Shown one piece after another: positions 38,884 through 48,167 of a stretch of DNA of 64,000 nt; within the stretch, counting starts at the first letter, position 1, and each line of letters opens with the position of its first letter. The notes beneath the pieces are model-generated. The model saw only the letters and a program-made list of their open reading frames with translations, did no database searches and had not been told where the DNA came from. The translations under genes and the position numbers were made by a program. The DNA comes from Mongoliitalea daihaiensis (GTDB lineage: Bacteria; Bacteroidota; Bacteroidia; Cytophagales; Cyclobacteriaceae): positions 995,501-1,059,500 of the forward strand of contig NZ_CP063779.1 in the NCBI RefSeq assembly GCF_021596945.1, written 5' to 3'.

Positions 38884-39282
38884 TCAAAGCCCCCACAAGC
38901 TAACTCCAAATAACTCCTTGACTTTGGTTCTGTTTTTTAGAAATTCTTGGTAAACCAACGGATCATCCAAGACTAACCTTGTTCCGTTACAGAAATATTG
39001 AGATTGGTTGGTAGAACTCATTAAAGAAGATTGAAACTCTATGACTTCTTCTGAATTATACCTATAAAGAATAACAGCACTTTGTGGGATATTTTTTATT
39101 GATTCGAAACGTGATTTGAACCATGGCATCTTTTCTAATGATTCAATATCTCCACATTTTATGCTTGTAATATCTTCTGAGTTATCCACACATGAAACTA
39201 TTAGCATAATGATTGCAATTGAAATTAACTTTAAAAGTCTAATCTTTTGGATATTTTTGATTATTTGAATTAAATTTTTCAT
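38884..39282 (-). CDS. Small hypothetical lipoprotein
   Basis: A 132-aa predicted lipoprotein; the signal peptide ends in a lipobox at about Cys31 (IIMLIVSC). The mature ~100 residues (KCGDIESLEKMPWFKSRFESI ... VKELFGVSLWGL) match no family I know. The first 12 residues (MKNLIQIIKNIQ) and the ~290 bp upstream are nearly identical to those of the lipoprotein at 42466-42987, while the bodies differ. A good promoter lies 27 bases upstream of the start. Confidence 0.7.
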   Translation of the reverse strand: MKNLIQIIKNIQKIRLLKLISIAIIMLIVSCVDNSEDITSIKCGDIESLEKMPWFKSRFESIKNIPQSAVILYRYNSEEVIEFQSSLMSSTNQSQYFCNGTRLVLDDPLVYQEFLKNRTKVKELFGVSLWGL

Positions 39283-39536
39283 ACTTCATAAAACGAGGTG
39301 CCATAATTCAACTATATAAATCTCAGTATAATATCCAAATATCACAAATCCACAATATGCTTGACCTCAACAAGTTGGATAAAATTTTACTTTTCCAAGC
39401 CCCAAAAACCAAACATTATTCTAAAGCCTTAGGTCACCCCCCCCTTAAAAACAAACTAATTGATAAGCATTAATTCATTTTTCGGAATTAAAAACTTTTT
39501 TCATAGTTTTTTGAAAAAATTTTGGGTGCAATTTTT
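39245..39536. repeat. Duplicated promoter/leader block, copy 1
   Basis: About 290 bp matching 42950-43236 with only scattered differences. It covers the upstream region and the first ~12 codons of the lipoprotein gene. It contains a C8 tract at 39437-39444 (nine C in copy 2). Similarity stops inside the signal-peptide region on one side and at GGGTGCAATTTT on the other. Confidence 0.85.
39309..39339 (-). promoter_or_regulatory. Bacteroidota-type promoter of small lipoprotein
   Basis: Reading the minus strand: TTTG (39336-39339), 19 bases, then TATAGTTG (39309-39316). This matches the TTTG/TAnnTTTG consensus with one mismatch. The start codon is 27 bases further on. Confidence 0.6.
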
Positions 39537-39935
39537 ACTGGTTAGAAAAAAAAGCCTGCTTTTCCTGAGGTTGGCTAACGAACACAGATAAATAGGATTT
39601 TCAATCCTGTCTGTCTTTAAGGAAAAAGAATTACAAATTCTTTCTATCTATACTCGAAATTAAAAATTTCGAGTAGCGGCTCCTCGGCCTAAAAGGTAGG
39701 AATATCTTAGAAATGGGTACAGCACATTTCATGATGTAGCGAGTATGAATGCCGGGCCTGAAAGGCACGAATAGGGATTATTGACATTTAGCTGAGTCAA
39801 AAGAAATGTTTTATAGGTTGTAAGTTTAATTCTAAAGAAATTGACTTTAGGTGGAAGACATGCTTGAACCTATGGAGAAAAAATTAAAGGGGAACTACAA
39901 CAGTTCCCCCTTCTTCTAAAAATTTGAATTAGACT
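39537..39935. other. Gene-free stretch with hairpin and decayed interspersed repeat
   Basis: No gene visible. TACTCGAAATT (39651-39661) and AATTTCGAGTA (39665-39675) form an 11-bp stem. Next to it are GGCCTAAAAGGTAGG and GGGCCTGAAAGGCAC segments of the 'CCTTTCAGGCC' interspersed-repeat type seen between genes in Bacteroidota. It lies downstream of the subtilase, so the stem may help end that transcript. Confidence 0.5.
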
Positions 39936-42438
39936 TTAATCAATCAGAATTTGTTCTCTTATTAATTCCCCATCCACCATTACATGGATAAAGTAAACAC
40001 CCTTTTTCAGGCTTCTGACATCGAAAACAATTTTTGAACCTTCCCTATAACCTTTGGCCATTTCCCTACCTTCTGAATTTAGCAAGGTGGCGGACTCAAT
40101 AGCTGGTGCATCTTCCTTAGAAACATCTGCTGTGACAGGCATCATTTCTATATTTAAGATATCACTGGTAGGATTAGGATAAGCTACCATAGCAAAAGAG
40201 CTTGGGCACCCCCATGTCTGTCTCGTTAGGAAGAAATTGTAGTTGGCACCTTGTCCACAAGAATTGGAAGCCCTTGCGGAGATAGTAATGGACGACATGT
40301 GGGACGGAAAAGTAAAGTCCATCGTATTGTTTCCGATCCAATGAGGAACACCCGAAGGAACTGTCCAGGTGGCTGTTCCTACATTTCCACCGACAGGAGT
40401 GACATTTAGAAAATGGTTGCCCGGACATAAGGATACATTCTGACTTGGAAAAACAGGCTGATTGTTAACCCCCATATTGGTTATATGGGGCGTGCCGACC
40501 CATACCGTTCGGGAGGACGAAGCTGTACCACAACCATTGGTGATATTGGCAGTGATTGTTATTGGTCCATTATAATTGTTGAGACGTGTGGCTGATCCGG
40601 TGGAACTGTTAATGCTTAAGCCTGATGGATTAGATGATACCCACGAAACGGTGGAACCTGTCGGTAAAGTGCCCACAGAAAATCCACCTGTCGTGCAGAT
40701 AAGGGAATTGCCGTGAATATTAACCGCCCCGGAAAGAGCCCTGCACACATTGAGCCTTCCAAAACCCAGTTCATTGCTTCTACCGTTGGTATACACATAT
40801 CCACCTACCTCATCTGCGGTCTGGGTAAGAATATTGAATACCTCCATCTGCGTTAACCCCGGCCGGACCGAAAGGACCAAAGCTGCAGCAGCTGCCACTT
40901 GGGGACAGGCAGCAGAAGTTCCTCCAAACCTTGCAGTGAAGTCCAGATGCTGTGCCCCAGTATTGGGAAGGACGGAACCTAATGGAGGCAAAGGGCTGGC
41001 ATTAAAACAATCTCTTTCCTTTACTGGATTATAACCCGGTGTACCTGGGATATCTATAGTATAAACTTCTCTGGTTTCTGTAGGAATCTGACAAGAATAT
41101 GCCCTATGTGAAGGAGCAACTATATCAATCATTTGATTATTATGCGAACCGGGATTACTAGTAGGACTATAATTGGCCTGTAAATCATCCCTGTCCGAAG
41201 CACCAACTGTCAAAACTCCGGGAACAGTCACATTTGCAGGGAATAAAATTACTCCTGGATTTGGAACAGGAGCAGCATGGTGTGCCGTATTGCCGGCTGC
41301 AAAGACAACAACAGAACCCAATCCACCTCTTCCAAGGGTAGTTGCCCTAAGTATGGCAGCTCTTATTGCAGGGAAAAAAATTTGGATTTATACTTTCATA
41401 ATTCCAGCTATTTGATAAAATATGGGCTCCATTTTCATAGGAAAAATCAATTGCCTCTGCAACTTTTGTTATTGATGCATTTTTAATCCTAATTGGCATT
41501 ATTTTTACCCCTGGAGCAATACCTGAAATCCCTATATTGTTGTTTTGGGTAGCGGCTATGATTCCCGCACAGGCATTACCGTGGTTGTCATCCCCTGTTG
41601 GAGAGGGATCGTTTTCGTTACCATTACCGAAGTTACTTCTGTTTAGCCGAACTTGTCGGGTATTGGGAAGATCTACGTGGTTGGAAGTAACTCCCTCATC
41701 AAGAATTGCAACGATGATATTTGAACTACCGGTGGTAACAGTCCAGGCTTCGGGGGCATCAATATCTGCATCGGCAGTACCGAAACGCCCATCTGCAATT
41801 TGCTGCCCGGTATTGTGGAGATAAAATTGGTTATTGTAATAAGGATCATTGGCAGCTTGATGGAAAACAATATCCGCATAGAAATCAGGGTGACTGTAAT
41901 AAACCAATCCACTTTCATAATATAAATTGGCCATGGACAATGCATCTGTACCTCTAGGAACTTGCAGAAGCAAATAGTGTTCATTAGCTTTAATAACCTC
42001 CACCTTATTTTCAGTATTCAGTTTATGTAAGGCTTTTATCGAAACATTATCTTTTAATTCAATGATAAACCTATCAGTAAATCCCATTTCCACACCTTCT
42101 ACGGATTTATATATGGGATTAATGGAAGCTACATCTTCTCTGTTTCCCAAATCTTTTTGGATTTTAACTGATTCAGTACCCCGGGTTTTCAAAACAATAG
42201 TACTATCATCTCTCCAGTCAATCTCATTCTCTTTAAGATCAGGGAATTCTGACAGTAATAACCTGCTATCAGACTTTTTATTGATAGTAAACTGTACAAT
42301 GATTTTATCCTCCACTTCCGACAAAAATATTTTTTCATCGTAGGCATAATAGAACCTATCTTGGGTCTTGTTCAATAAATTGGCTGCAACTATTACGCCC
42401 AATCCCAAAACAATCAGAAATTTAAAAATCGTTTTCAT
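39936..42438 (-). pseudogene. S8 (subtilisin-like) peptidase with T9SS sorting domain, one frameshift
   Basis: Two adjacent frames (41347-42438 and 39936-41321) form one serine peptidase of ~830 aa. The first part holds the signal anchor, propeptide, catalytic Asp247 (IVAILDEGV) and His286 (GDDNHGNAC). The second holds the Ser motif (GGTSAACPQ), a PKD/Ig-like region and a type IX sorting domain (VAYPNPTSDILNIEM ... LKKGVYFIHVMVDGE). The break is in GGGAAAAAAA at 41371-41380: removing one base restores NFFPAIRAAILRATTLGRG between the halves. Everything else is intact, so this is either a recent mutation, a slippage-controlled gene or a sequencing error. It lies 27 bases after the 173-aa lipoprotein gene. 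Confidence 0.85.
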
Positions 42439-42465
42439 AAGGCTGAATTTTGAATTGGATTAATT

Positions 42466-42987
42466 TTAATTCTTCGAAGCTTTAACTACAATCACCTGAT
42501 TAAATAACCATTGCTTGATAAAGTCAGCCATATTAAAGTCTGCCCGACATCTATTAATTTGAAGTTCATGTTCTAAAGCTTTTCGATAGGTAACCTTGAT
42601 TGGATAATTCTTTATCAAGGAATCGGGATAATATAAGAATTCAGGAAAGTAGGCTGAACCACCGGAATACCTGAATTCATGCTCCGGTATAGTGTAAAGC
42701 GGCCTATTTGGATTAAGCCCAACTGGCGCAGGCATTGTGAATTTCTTAGGGGAAAGGCTGTAAGTGGCAATGGTATCAGAAAAATCGTTGGAAATGATCA
42801 CATAGCCAACCCTATACTGATGATTGATGGTACAGGGATTAAATCCAACTATAAAACCATCCATTTCAAATGTTTCAAAGTCCTCTTTTTCTACACAGGC
42901 CAATTGAATCAAAAAGACAAGTACCATAAACACGTATTTCAAGAAACGATTTTGGATATTTTTGATTATTTGAATTAAATTTTTCAT
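42466..42987 (-). CDS. Hypothetical lipoprotein sharing a leader with the gene at 38884
   Basis: A 173-aa predicted lipoprotein with a lipobox at about Cys31 (VFLIQLAC). The mature domain (VGYVIISNDFSDTIATYSL ... FPEFLYYPDSLIKNYPI) matches no family I can name. The N-terminal 12 residues and upstream DNA duplicate those of the 132-aa lipoprotein. It lies 27 bases upstream of the subtilase on the same strand, so it is probably the first gene of that unit and could act as its surface partner or inhibitor (inference). Confidence 0.7.
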   Translation of the reverse strand: MKNLIQIIKNIQNRFLKYVFMVLVFLIQLACVEKEDFETFEMDGFIVGFNPCTINHQYRVGYVIISNDFSDTIATYSLSPKKFTMPAPVGLNPNRPLYTIPEHEFRYSGGSAYFPEFLYYPDSLIKNYPIKVTYRKALEHELQINRCRADFNMADFIKQWLFNQVIVVKASKN

Positions 42988-43236
42988 ACTTCATAAAACA
43001 AGGTGCCATAATTCAACTGTATAAATCTCAGTATAATATCCAAATATCACAAATCCACAATATGCTTGACCTCAACAAGTTGGATAAAATTTTACTTTTC
43101 CAAGCCCCAAAAACCAAACATTATTCTAAAACCTTAGGTTACCCCCCCCCTAAAAACAAACTAATTGATAAGCATTAATTCATTTTTCGGAATGAAAAAC
43201 TTTTTTTATAGTTTCTGGAAAAATTTTTGGGTGCAA
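42950..43236. repeat. Duplicated promoter/leader block, copy 2
   Basis: Near-identical to 39245-39536. It fills the gap between an outer-membrane protein gene (stop at 43247) and the lipoprotein start, and extends into its first codons. The C tract has nine bases at 43142-43150, against eight in copy 1. Confidence 0.85.
43014..43044 (-). promoter_or_regulatory. Bacteroidota-type promoter of lipoprotein-subtilase unit
   Basis: Minus strand: TTTG (43041-43044), 19 bases, TACAGTTG (43014-43021), with the start codon 27 bases on. Same geometry as in copy 1, with one base different in the -7 box. Confidence 0.6.
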
Positions 43237-43246
43237 TTTTAACCAC

Positions 43247-44077
43247 CTACTTCTTTCCAACAAACCGATAAGCAATCCCCAATTGAAGGGCAAGATTCCT
43301 ATAACAGATTTCATCCTGAATATCATAAGTGATGGATGCAGCCAACGTATTGGTCCAATAGTCATGAGGATGGTCAGAACGGAGGTAGGTGGCTGAAAGG
43401 TTCATGCTTAGATTTTTAGAAATTGGATAAGCTAGCTTGGTTTCCAGTCCATAGGCGAATTCCCTTAAGCTAGTTGGTACTGGACCGTCAATGGGATAAG
43501 GTCTTCTATTGATTTCGGCGCTCTCGGAAATTTGAAAGAACCAGGTATAAAAAGGAAACTCCAAATTATTTATCCCTGCTAATCCAGTAAATCGAACTTC
43601 AAGACGATTAATTGGCAAACGATATCCTACCCCCAAGAAGTACAAATTAGCACGATAAGGATCACTTTCAAGTCTTCCTGGTACTTCAAATGGCACTCCA
43701 TTTAAATCAATTTGGGATTTAAAATTGGCATCGTAATAGATCTGCTGTGGACGAGTGTCTATGGAATGGTGGGTTTTTAGATAATTTAGGCTCAGAAAAA
43801 CCGAAGAAGTGAGATGATAGGTCAAGTGAAATCCAAGACTATAACCCAATTCGGCCTGCCCTCCTTCATTTTTGAGAAATCCCTGAAATCTCCTAGGACT
43901 AGAGCCTGATGGAACTGGTTCCAGCGATGGAGCGATAGAAATTGCATTGAATTGAGCAACCGGTACAGCCAATCCACCGGAAAAGCCTAATTCGATTTTT
44001 TCGAAGATTTTTGTTTGAGAAAAAGAAACAACTGAGATGATGAAAATTAGGATTATTGTTAAGAATATTTTTTTCAT
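43247..44077 (-). CDS. Outer-membrane beta-barrel protein (paralogue 1)
   Basis: A 276-aa protein with a signal peptide (IFLTIILIFIISVVSFSQ) and alternating amphipathic strands ending in LALQLGIAYRFVGKK, as in OmpW/porin-like small barrels. It shares many segments with the upstream gene product: GGLAVPVAQF/VGSSIPIGAF, FLKNEGGQAELGYSLG/FVKKEGGQAQTGASLG, and FPFYTWFFQ/FPFYTWTFD. Start ATG 44077 overlaps the upstream stop in an ATGA, so the pair is translationally coupled. Probably surface-exposed; function unknown. Confidence 0.8.
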   Translation of the reverse strand: MKKIFLTIILIFIISVVSFSQTKIFEKIELGFSGGLAVPVAQFNAISIAPSLEPVPSGSSPRRFQGFLKNEGGQAELGYSLGFHLTYHLTSSVFLSLNYLKTHHSIDTRPQQIYYDANFKSQIDLNGVPFEVPGRLESDPYRANLYFLGVGYRLPINRLEVRFTGLAGINNLEFPFYTWFFQISESAEINRRPYPIDGPVPTSLREFAYGLETKLAYPISKNLSMNLSATYLRSDHPHDYWTNTLAASITYDIQDEICYRNLALQLGIAYRFVGKK

Positions 44078-44901
44078 TTTGTTAGCTTGTAAGATATCCC
44101 ACCTGATGCAGTAAATACTTTAAAATTTATTTCATCCTTAATTTCAAAATTTCGTGACCCCACTAGGGGCACAGTCCAATACTCGTGGCTATGGTCTGAT
44201 GTTAAATATTTAAATTTAAGATTAATTCCGATTCTATTCGAGATGGATTTTTCTATTCCAACACCCAATCCGTATAGGAGTGCGGGTAACTTATCAGGGA
44301 CAGAACGCTCTGCAAAAGAAGCAGGACGCAAAATTGTAATTGGCCCGGGGGAGTCAAATGTCCAAGTGTAAAATGGAAAAACCATATGATTAACTCCTGC
44401 ATATGCCTCGCCAAAAAAGGACCAGGCCCCTATGACTTTACGATAGCCAAAACCACCATACCAACCATTAGCTTGATAATTTTCTGATTCGAGCGAACCC
44501 AAAATCTGAAATTCATTCCCAAATGAATCCGCTCTGTCCTGTAAATTAGCTACAAAATAGTCCTCCTGCGGGCTAACATCTACTGGGTTTGTAAACCTTG
44601 AATAGTTAAGTGAGAAATAAAATGAGGGAGAAATAGTGTATGCTAGAGTTATACCTAAACTGGCTCCGGTTTGAGCCTGCCCTCCTTCCTTCTTTACAAA
44701 TCCTCTAAATTCTCGATATGGATTTTCCTGATTAAAATTTTGATCCAAGGAGGGCTCAACGGATGAATTGGAAAATGCTCCTATAGGAATACTTGAGCCT
44801 ACTTCAATTTCCAGCCGAAACTTATTTAGTAGTTCCTGTTGAGAAAAACAGGTAGTATTTACTAAACAATAAAATCCCAGAAGCAAATAAATCTTATTCA
44901 T
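44074..44901 (-). CDS. Outer-membrane beta-barrel protein (paralogue 2)
   Basis: A 275-aa protein with a signal peptide (YLLLGFYCLVNTTCFSQ) and a predicted small barrel ending in KVFTASGGISYKLTK. It is a clear tandem paralogue of the 276-aa protein downstream; the conserved blocks include KKEGGQAQTG, a VDVSPQEDYFVANLQDR segment and the SDHSHEYWT/SDHPHDYWT motif near the C-terminus. A 31-codon secreted peptide frame ends only 6 bases upstream of its start. Confidence 0.8.
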   Translation of the reverse strand: MNKIYLLLGFYCLVNTTCFSQQELLNKFRLEIEVGSSIPIGAFSNSSVEPSLDQNFNQENPYREFRGFVKKEGGQAQTGASLGITLAYTISPSFYFSLNYSRFTNPVDVSPQEDYFVANLQDRADSFGNEFQILGSLESENYQANGWYGGFGYRKVIGAWSFFGEAYAGVNHMVFPFYTWTFDSPGPITILRPASFAERSVPDKLPALLYGLGVGIEKSISNRIGINLKFKYLTSDHSHEYWTVPLVGSRNFEIKDEINFKVFTASGGISYKLTK

Positions 44902-44907
44902 TTTTCA

Positions 44908-45003
44908 TCAATCTAGATTCCAAAATCCATCATGCCCGCAATTTTGGGCATTGACTTTAATTGCCAAGAAAACTAAAAATGTAATAAAAAGTAGCTTCTT
45001 CAT
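44908..45003 (-). CDS. Very small secreted peptide (31 aa)
   Basis: A complete frame from ATG 45003 to TGA 44908. Nearly all of it is a signal peptide (KKLLFITFLVFLAIKVNAQ), leaving a mature 12-residue piece, NCGHDGFWNLD-like with one Cys. It ends 6 bases before the paralogue-2 start codon, so it fits as the first cistron of the barrel pair. It may be a true mini-peptide, a leader, or the start of a gene whose body was lost. Confidence 0.4.
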   Translation of the reverse strand: MKKLLFITFLVFLAIKVNAQNCGHDGFWNLD

Positions 45004-45143
45004 AAAATAAAATTTTAACTAACTTACTAATAAAGTATTTGTCATCAAACTGATTTCCAGCTTTTTTTGAACAAAAATTAATTTCAAAATTTATCTCACA
45101 CAATGACTTGGGGAAATTTTCAAAATTGGTTAAAAATTAATCA

Positions 45144-45290
45144 ATGACCCATGCAGAACGACTGATCATTGAAACGTATTCTGAGCTTTTGTAAAGTTTA
45201 AGCATAAAAAAAATATTAGCGCTTGTAGAACGTTTTACGAAATCTAAAAGGAAAGTTGAAAAGTCTAAACTAAAACGAATAATTACTTAA
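45144..45290 (+). pseudogene. Decayed small antitoxin-like gene
   Basis: Plus-strand frame MTHAERLIIETYSELL, stop (45192), then SLSIKKILALVERFTKS ... KLKRIIT and a second stop (45288). The two parts read as one helical protein of the small antitoxin-like type found beside PIN-toxin genes in Bacteroidota. No toxin gene follows. Family assignment is by eye. Confidence 0.35.
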
Positions 45291-45322
45291 TCATTTGGTT
45301 TAGATGATAATGAACTCATGTC

Positions 45323-46048
45323 CTACCTCAAGCCATTCCTCAATTTCAAAATAATAGACTCGGGATTGGGCGATTCAGCAAACTTACCTGATAATTCTAC
45401 ATATACATCCTCATTAATTGCCTTGGCCCTCGGTATAAAATACTTTGAAAAATAAATGGGATAAATTTTTAATCCGCTCATATCAAACGTAGTTACATGG
45501 TAGAACCCATCCTGTCCATTACGATAGACCAATAGAAATTTATTTTCATCTAGTAGCTCAACATTGATGATTCTATCTTCAGTAGTCAATGGAAGGACGC
45601 CTTGAAACAACTTTTGTGTACTGCCTGGATTATAGAAGTAAAATCTCCTGCTTTCTTTGTCTATCAATACGATAGTAGCATCCTTAAAATGATACCCTGT
45701 TGGGAATAGACCAAGGTGATATCGGGTCTATCTATCAAAGACCTGTACAAGGTGTCCTGCCTGAATGCATCAAATACCAACTCTTGCGCAAAAAGGCTAT
45801 TTTCGGTCAAAAATATGTTTAACAGTCGTAAACGAGTCATTAACCCGAGCTACCTTTTGTTGACTTCTATCCAAAATAAAATAGTCTTCGTCAAATTCTC
45901 TTACGGGTGCATCTATGGTATAGATACCCAAGGATTCAAAAAGATCAATGCTGACATATGTCAGACTCTTATCTGTACCTTCTGATGAAGGCTCATTTGT
46001 AGAACATGCAGAAATAATTAAGACAAAATATACAATGTTACGCATCAC
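45323..46048 (-). pseudogene. Frameshifted beta-propeller lipoprotein gene
   Basis: Three minus-strand frames join into one protein. First a lipoprotein start (IVYFVLIISAC) with EDYFILDRSQQKVARVND, then NSLFAQELVFDAFRQDTLYR in a second frame, then YHFKDATIVLIDKESRRFYF to the end in a third. The segment YFILDRSQQKVARV ... is typical of the six-bladed beta-propeller lipoproteins of Bacteroidota. Two frameshifts (near 45800 and 45695) and a length well under the usual ~370 residues mark it as dead. Confidence 0.6.
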
Positions 46049-46109
46049 ACTTTCTAAATTTTAATCAACCCATCCTTTTTTCTTCTATCCAATTCAATAA
46101 AAATTTTAT

Positions 46110-46146
46110 CCCTGCAATTTTAAAAATTATTTTTAAATTTGCAGGG
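46110..46146. promoter_or_regulatory. Long AT-rich palindrome abutting the AAA ATPase start codon
   Basis: CCCTGCAA (46110-46117) and TTGCAGGG (46139-46146) enclose ATTTTAAAAAT/ATTTTTAAAT, which pair in turn, giving an almost perfect 37-bp palindrome. The ATG follows at once at 46147. In RNA the hairpin would sequester the start; as DNA it could be an operator. Confidence 0.6.
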
Positions 46147-47298
46147 ATGATAGAGCGATTTATTTATACAGAATTTGAGTTTTCGGTATCCAATTTTCCG
46201 GTAACGGGAATTATTGGGCCAAGGCAGGTAGGAAAAACTACCCTAGCAAAAAACTTTGCTTACCAAAAACCTTTTGTTTATTTGGATTTGGAGAAGCTGT
46301 CAGACATCAACAAACTCAATGACCCCGAGCTATTCTTTAATTCTATCGCAGACCATACGGTAATACTGGATGAGATTCAACACAAACCCGAGTTATTTCC
46401 TTTGATACGATCATTGGTGGACGAACATCGCGTGCCAGGGAGATTTATAATTTTGGGTTCTGCATCTCCCGAACTGCTAAAGCAATCTTCCGAAAGCTTG
46501 GCTGGTAGGATAAATTATATGGAAATGTTTCCCCTTAACCTGTTAGAGTTGGACAACACCGTTTCGCAAGAAGATTTATGGGTTTATGGGGGATTTCCAG
46601 AACCGATTTTAAATGGAGGAAAAAAATTTATCCAACGCTGGTGTAGGAGTTTCATCAATAGCTACATACAGCGGGACTTACCATCACTTGGACTTCCTGC
46701 CGACCCTAGTATTTCTAGACAATTGATGGTAATGATGGCTTCTATCAATGGCTCTACGCTTAACTACAGCATGTTGGCCAAGTCTCTTGGTCTTAGCATG
46801 CCCACTGTCAAAACCTACTTGAGCTATTTTGTCAATGCATTTCTAGTTACCGAACTTCCAGCTTGGTATGTAAATATTCGAAAGCGGCTGGTGAAATCTC
46901 CCAAGCTTTATTTGAGAGACAGTGGTATGTTACATTACCTACTGGGTATCAATGATAGAGATTCCCTTTTTGGAAATATCGCTGTTGGTGCTTCGTGGGA
47001 ATCATTTGTTATTCATCAGGTTCGGTCTGTGCTGCACATTGATGATGAAATCTACTACTACAGAACTCAAGATGGTGCTGAAATAGACCTTTTGATTCGT
47101 AGAGAGAACCGATGGTTTGCAGCAGCGGAGATCAAGCTTAGTCTTTCTCCCAAACTGACCAAGGGAAGTTATCTTGCTATGGATGACCTAGGGATTACTA
47201 AGCTATTTGTCATTACACCTGGAGAAAGCCGATACCTCTATGAATCAACTATTGAAGTCATCGGATTGAAGGATTTTCTTTTGGTAATAGCAAATTAA
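46147..47298 (+). CDS. AAA-family ATPase with DUF4143 domain
   Basis: A 383-aa ATP-binding protein. AAA_14 domain with Walker A GPRQVGKTT (24-32), Walker B VILDEIQHK (Asp75-Glu76) and sensor ILGSASPELL. The C-terminal DUF4143 region (~175-383) contains a winged-helix segment (MLAKSLGLSMPTVKTYLSYF) and an intact endonuclease-like fold (YYYRTQDGAEIDLLI ... AAEIKLS). It is the second member of this family in the window but distant in sequence from the one at 28001. Its stop overlaps the convergent M48 gene by 4 bases. Confidence 0.9.
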   Translation: MIERFIYTEFEFSVSNFPVTGIIGPRQVGKTTLAKNFAYQKPFVYLDLEKLSDINKLNDPELFFNSIADHTVILDEIQHKPELFPLIRSLVDEHRVPGRFIILGSASPELLKQSSESLAGRINYMEMFPLNLLELDNTVSQEDLWVYGGFPEPILNGGKKFIQRWCRSFINSYIQRDLPSLGLPADPSISRQLMVMMASINGSTLNYSMLAKSLGLSMPTVKTYLSYFVNAFLVTELPAWYVNIRKRLVKSPKLYLRDSGMLHYLLGINDRDSLFGNIAVGASWESFVIHQVRSVLHIDDEIYYYRTQDGAEIDLLIRRENRWFAAAEIKLSLSPKLTKGSYLAMDDLGITKLFVITPGESRYLYESTIEVIGLKDFLLVIAN

Positions 47299-48167
47299 TC
47301 TTCAATTATTAGATTTTGCACACTTTTAAGTCGCTTAGAAAGTGGTGGATAATTGATAGTTGTTTTTTCCATTTCACGATTTGTGATCTCATTTAATTTC
47401 AAAAGTGTATTACAGTAATCTTCTTTACCCACCATGTTGGCAGCATACCTGTCTGCCTCCAATTCAAACTTTTTCTGGACAAACCCCGGTATAACAATTA
47501 AAAGCAAGCCCAAAAGGCAACCATGGATTGCCACCATAGCACCTTCTGTATATTCACCAAACGTGGCAAACAATGGGTAAAGCAAATAGGATGAAATCAT
47601 AAAAATCGCAGATGCTGAAATGTTGGCTAGATATGCTCGAAACATATGGTTCTGATCTAAGTGTCCGATCTCATGGGCTAGTAGATTCTGCATGTGATTT
47701 TCATCCATTTTCTCTAAAAGTCCCTTGCCAATCAAAATGGATTTACTTTTTCCATATAGTCCAGTTGCGTAGACATTGACAATTTCCTTATCCAATATGT
47801 ATACAAAGTAATCTCTATCAAAACGCTCCTTTATTACTTTTTCAAAATAGGGGCTCCTTCTACTAGATCGATCAAAAAACGCATAGAAATAGGGCTTGAT
47901 AAGAAAATCAAAACTCATGACCAAAGGCACAAGAAGGAAAGCCCCAATAAGAAAAAGATAAAATTTTTTATCAACGAAACCTTCAATTATTAAAAACGAA
48001 GTCATTAACAAGCATAGAAAAATGAACTCAACAAGTAATGCTCGCAGATCGAGTATTTCTTTCCAAAAGACTTTTTTTGCTGAAAAAACAACCATAATCC
48101 TTCTTATCAACACTATGGTGAGCGCAAGAAAGCTCCCTTTAAACAGAATTTCGGGTATGATAAACAT
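47295..48167 (-). CDS. M48-family membrane metallopeptidase
   Basis: Integral membrane zinc peptidase of 290 aa. Membrane helices lie at ~8-28, 45-62, 68-90 and two after the active site (~178-222). The zinc motif is HEIGH (165-169), and the third ligand lies in ELEADRYAANMVG. This is the HtpX/Ste24 layout, usually for clearing or processing membrane proteins. Start ATG 48167. It converges on the ATPase gene with a 4-base overlap, and 286 bp of AT-rich DNA lie between it and the next gene. Confidence 0.88.
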   Translation of the reverse strand: MFIIPEILFKGSFLALTIVLIRRIMVVFSAKKVFWKEILDLRALLVEFIFLCLLMTSFLIIEGFVDKKFYLFLIGAFLLVPLVMSFDFLIKPYFYAFFDRSSRRSPYFEKVIKERFDRDYFVYILDKEIVNVYATGLYGKSKSILIGKGLLEKMDENHMQNLLAHEIGHLDQNHMFRAYLANISASAIFMISSYLLYPLFATFGEYTEGAMVAIHGCLLGLLLIVIPGFVQKKFELEADRYAANMVGKEDYCNTLLKLNEITNREMEKTTINYPPLSKRLKSVQNLIIED

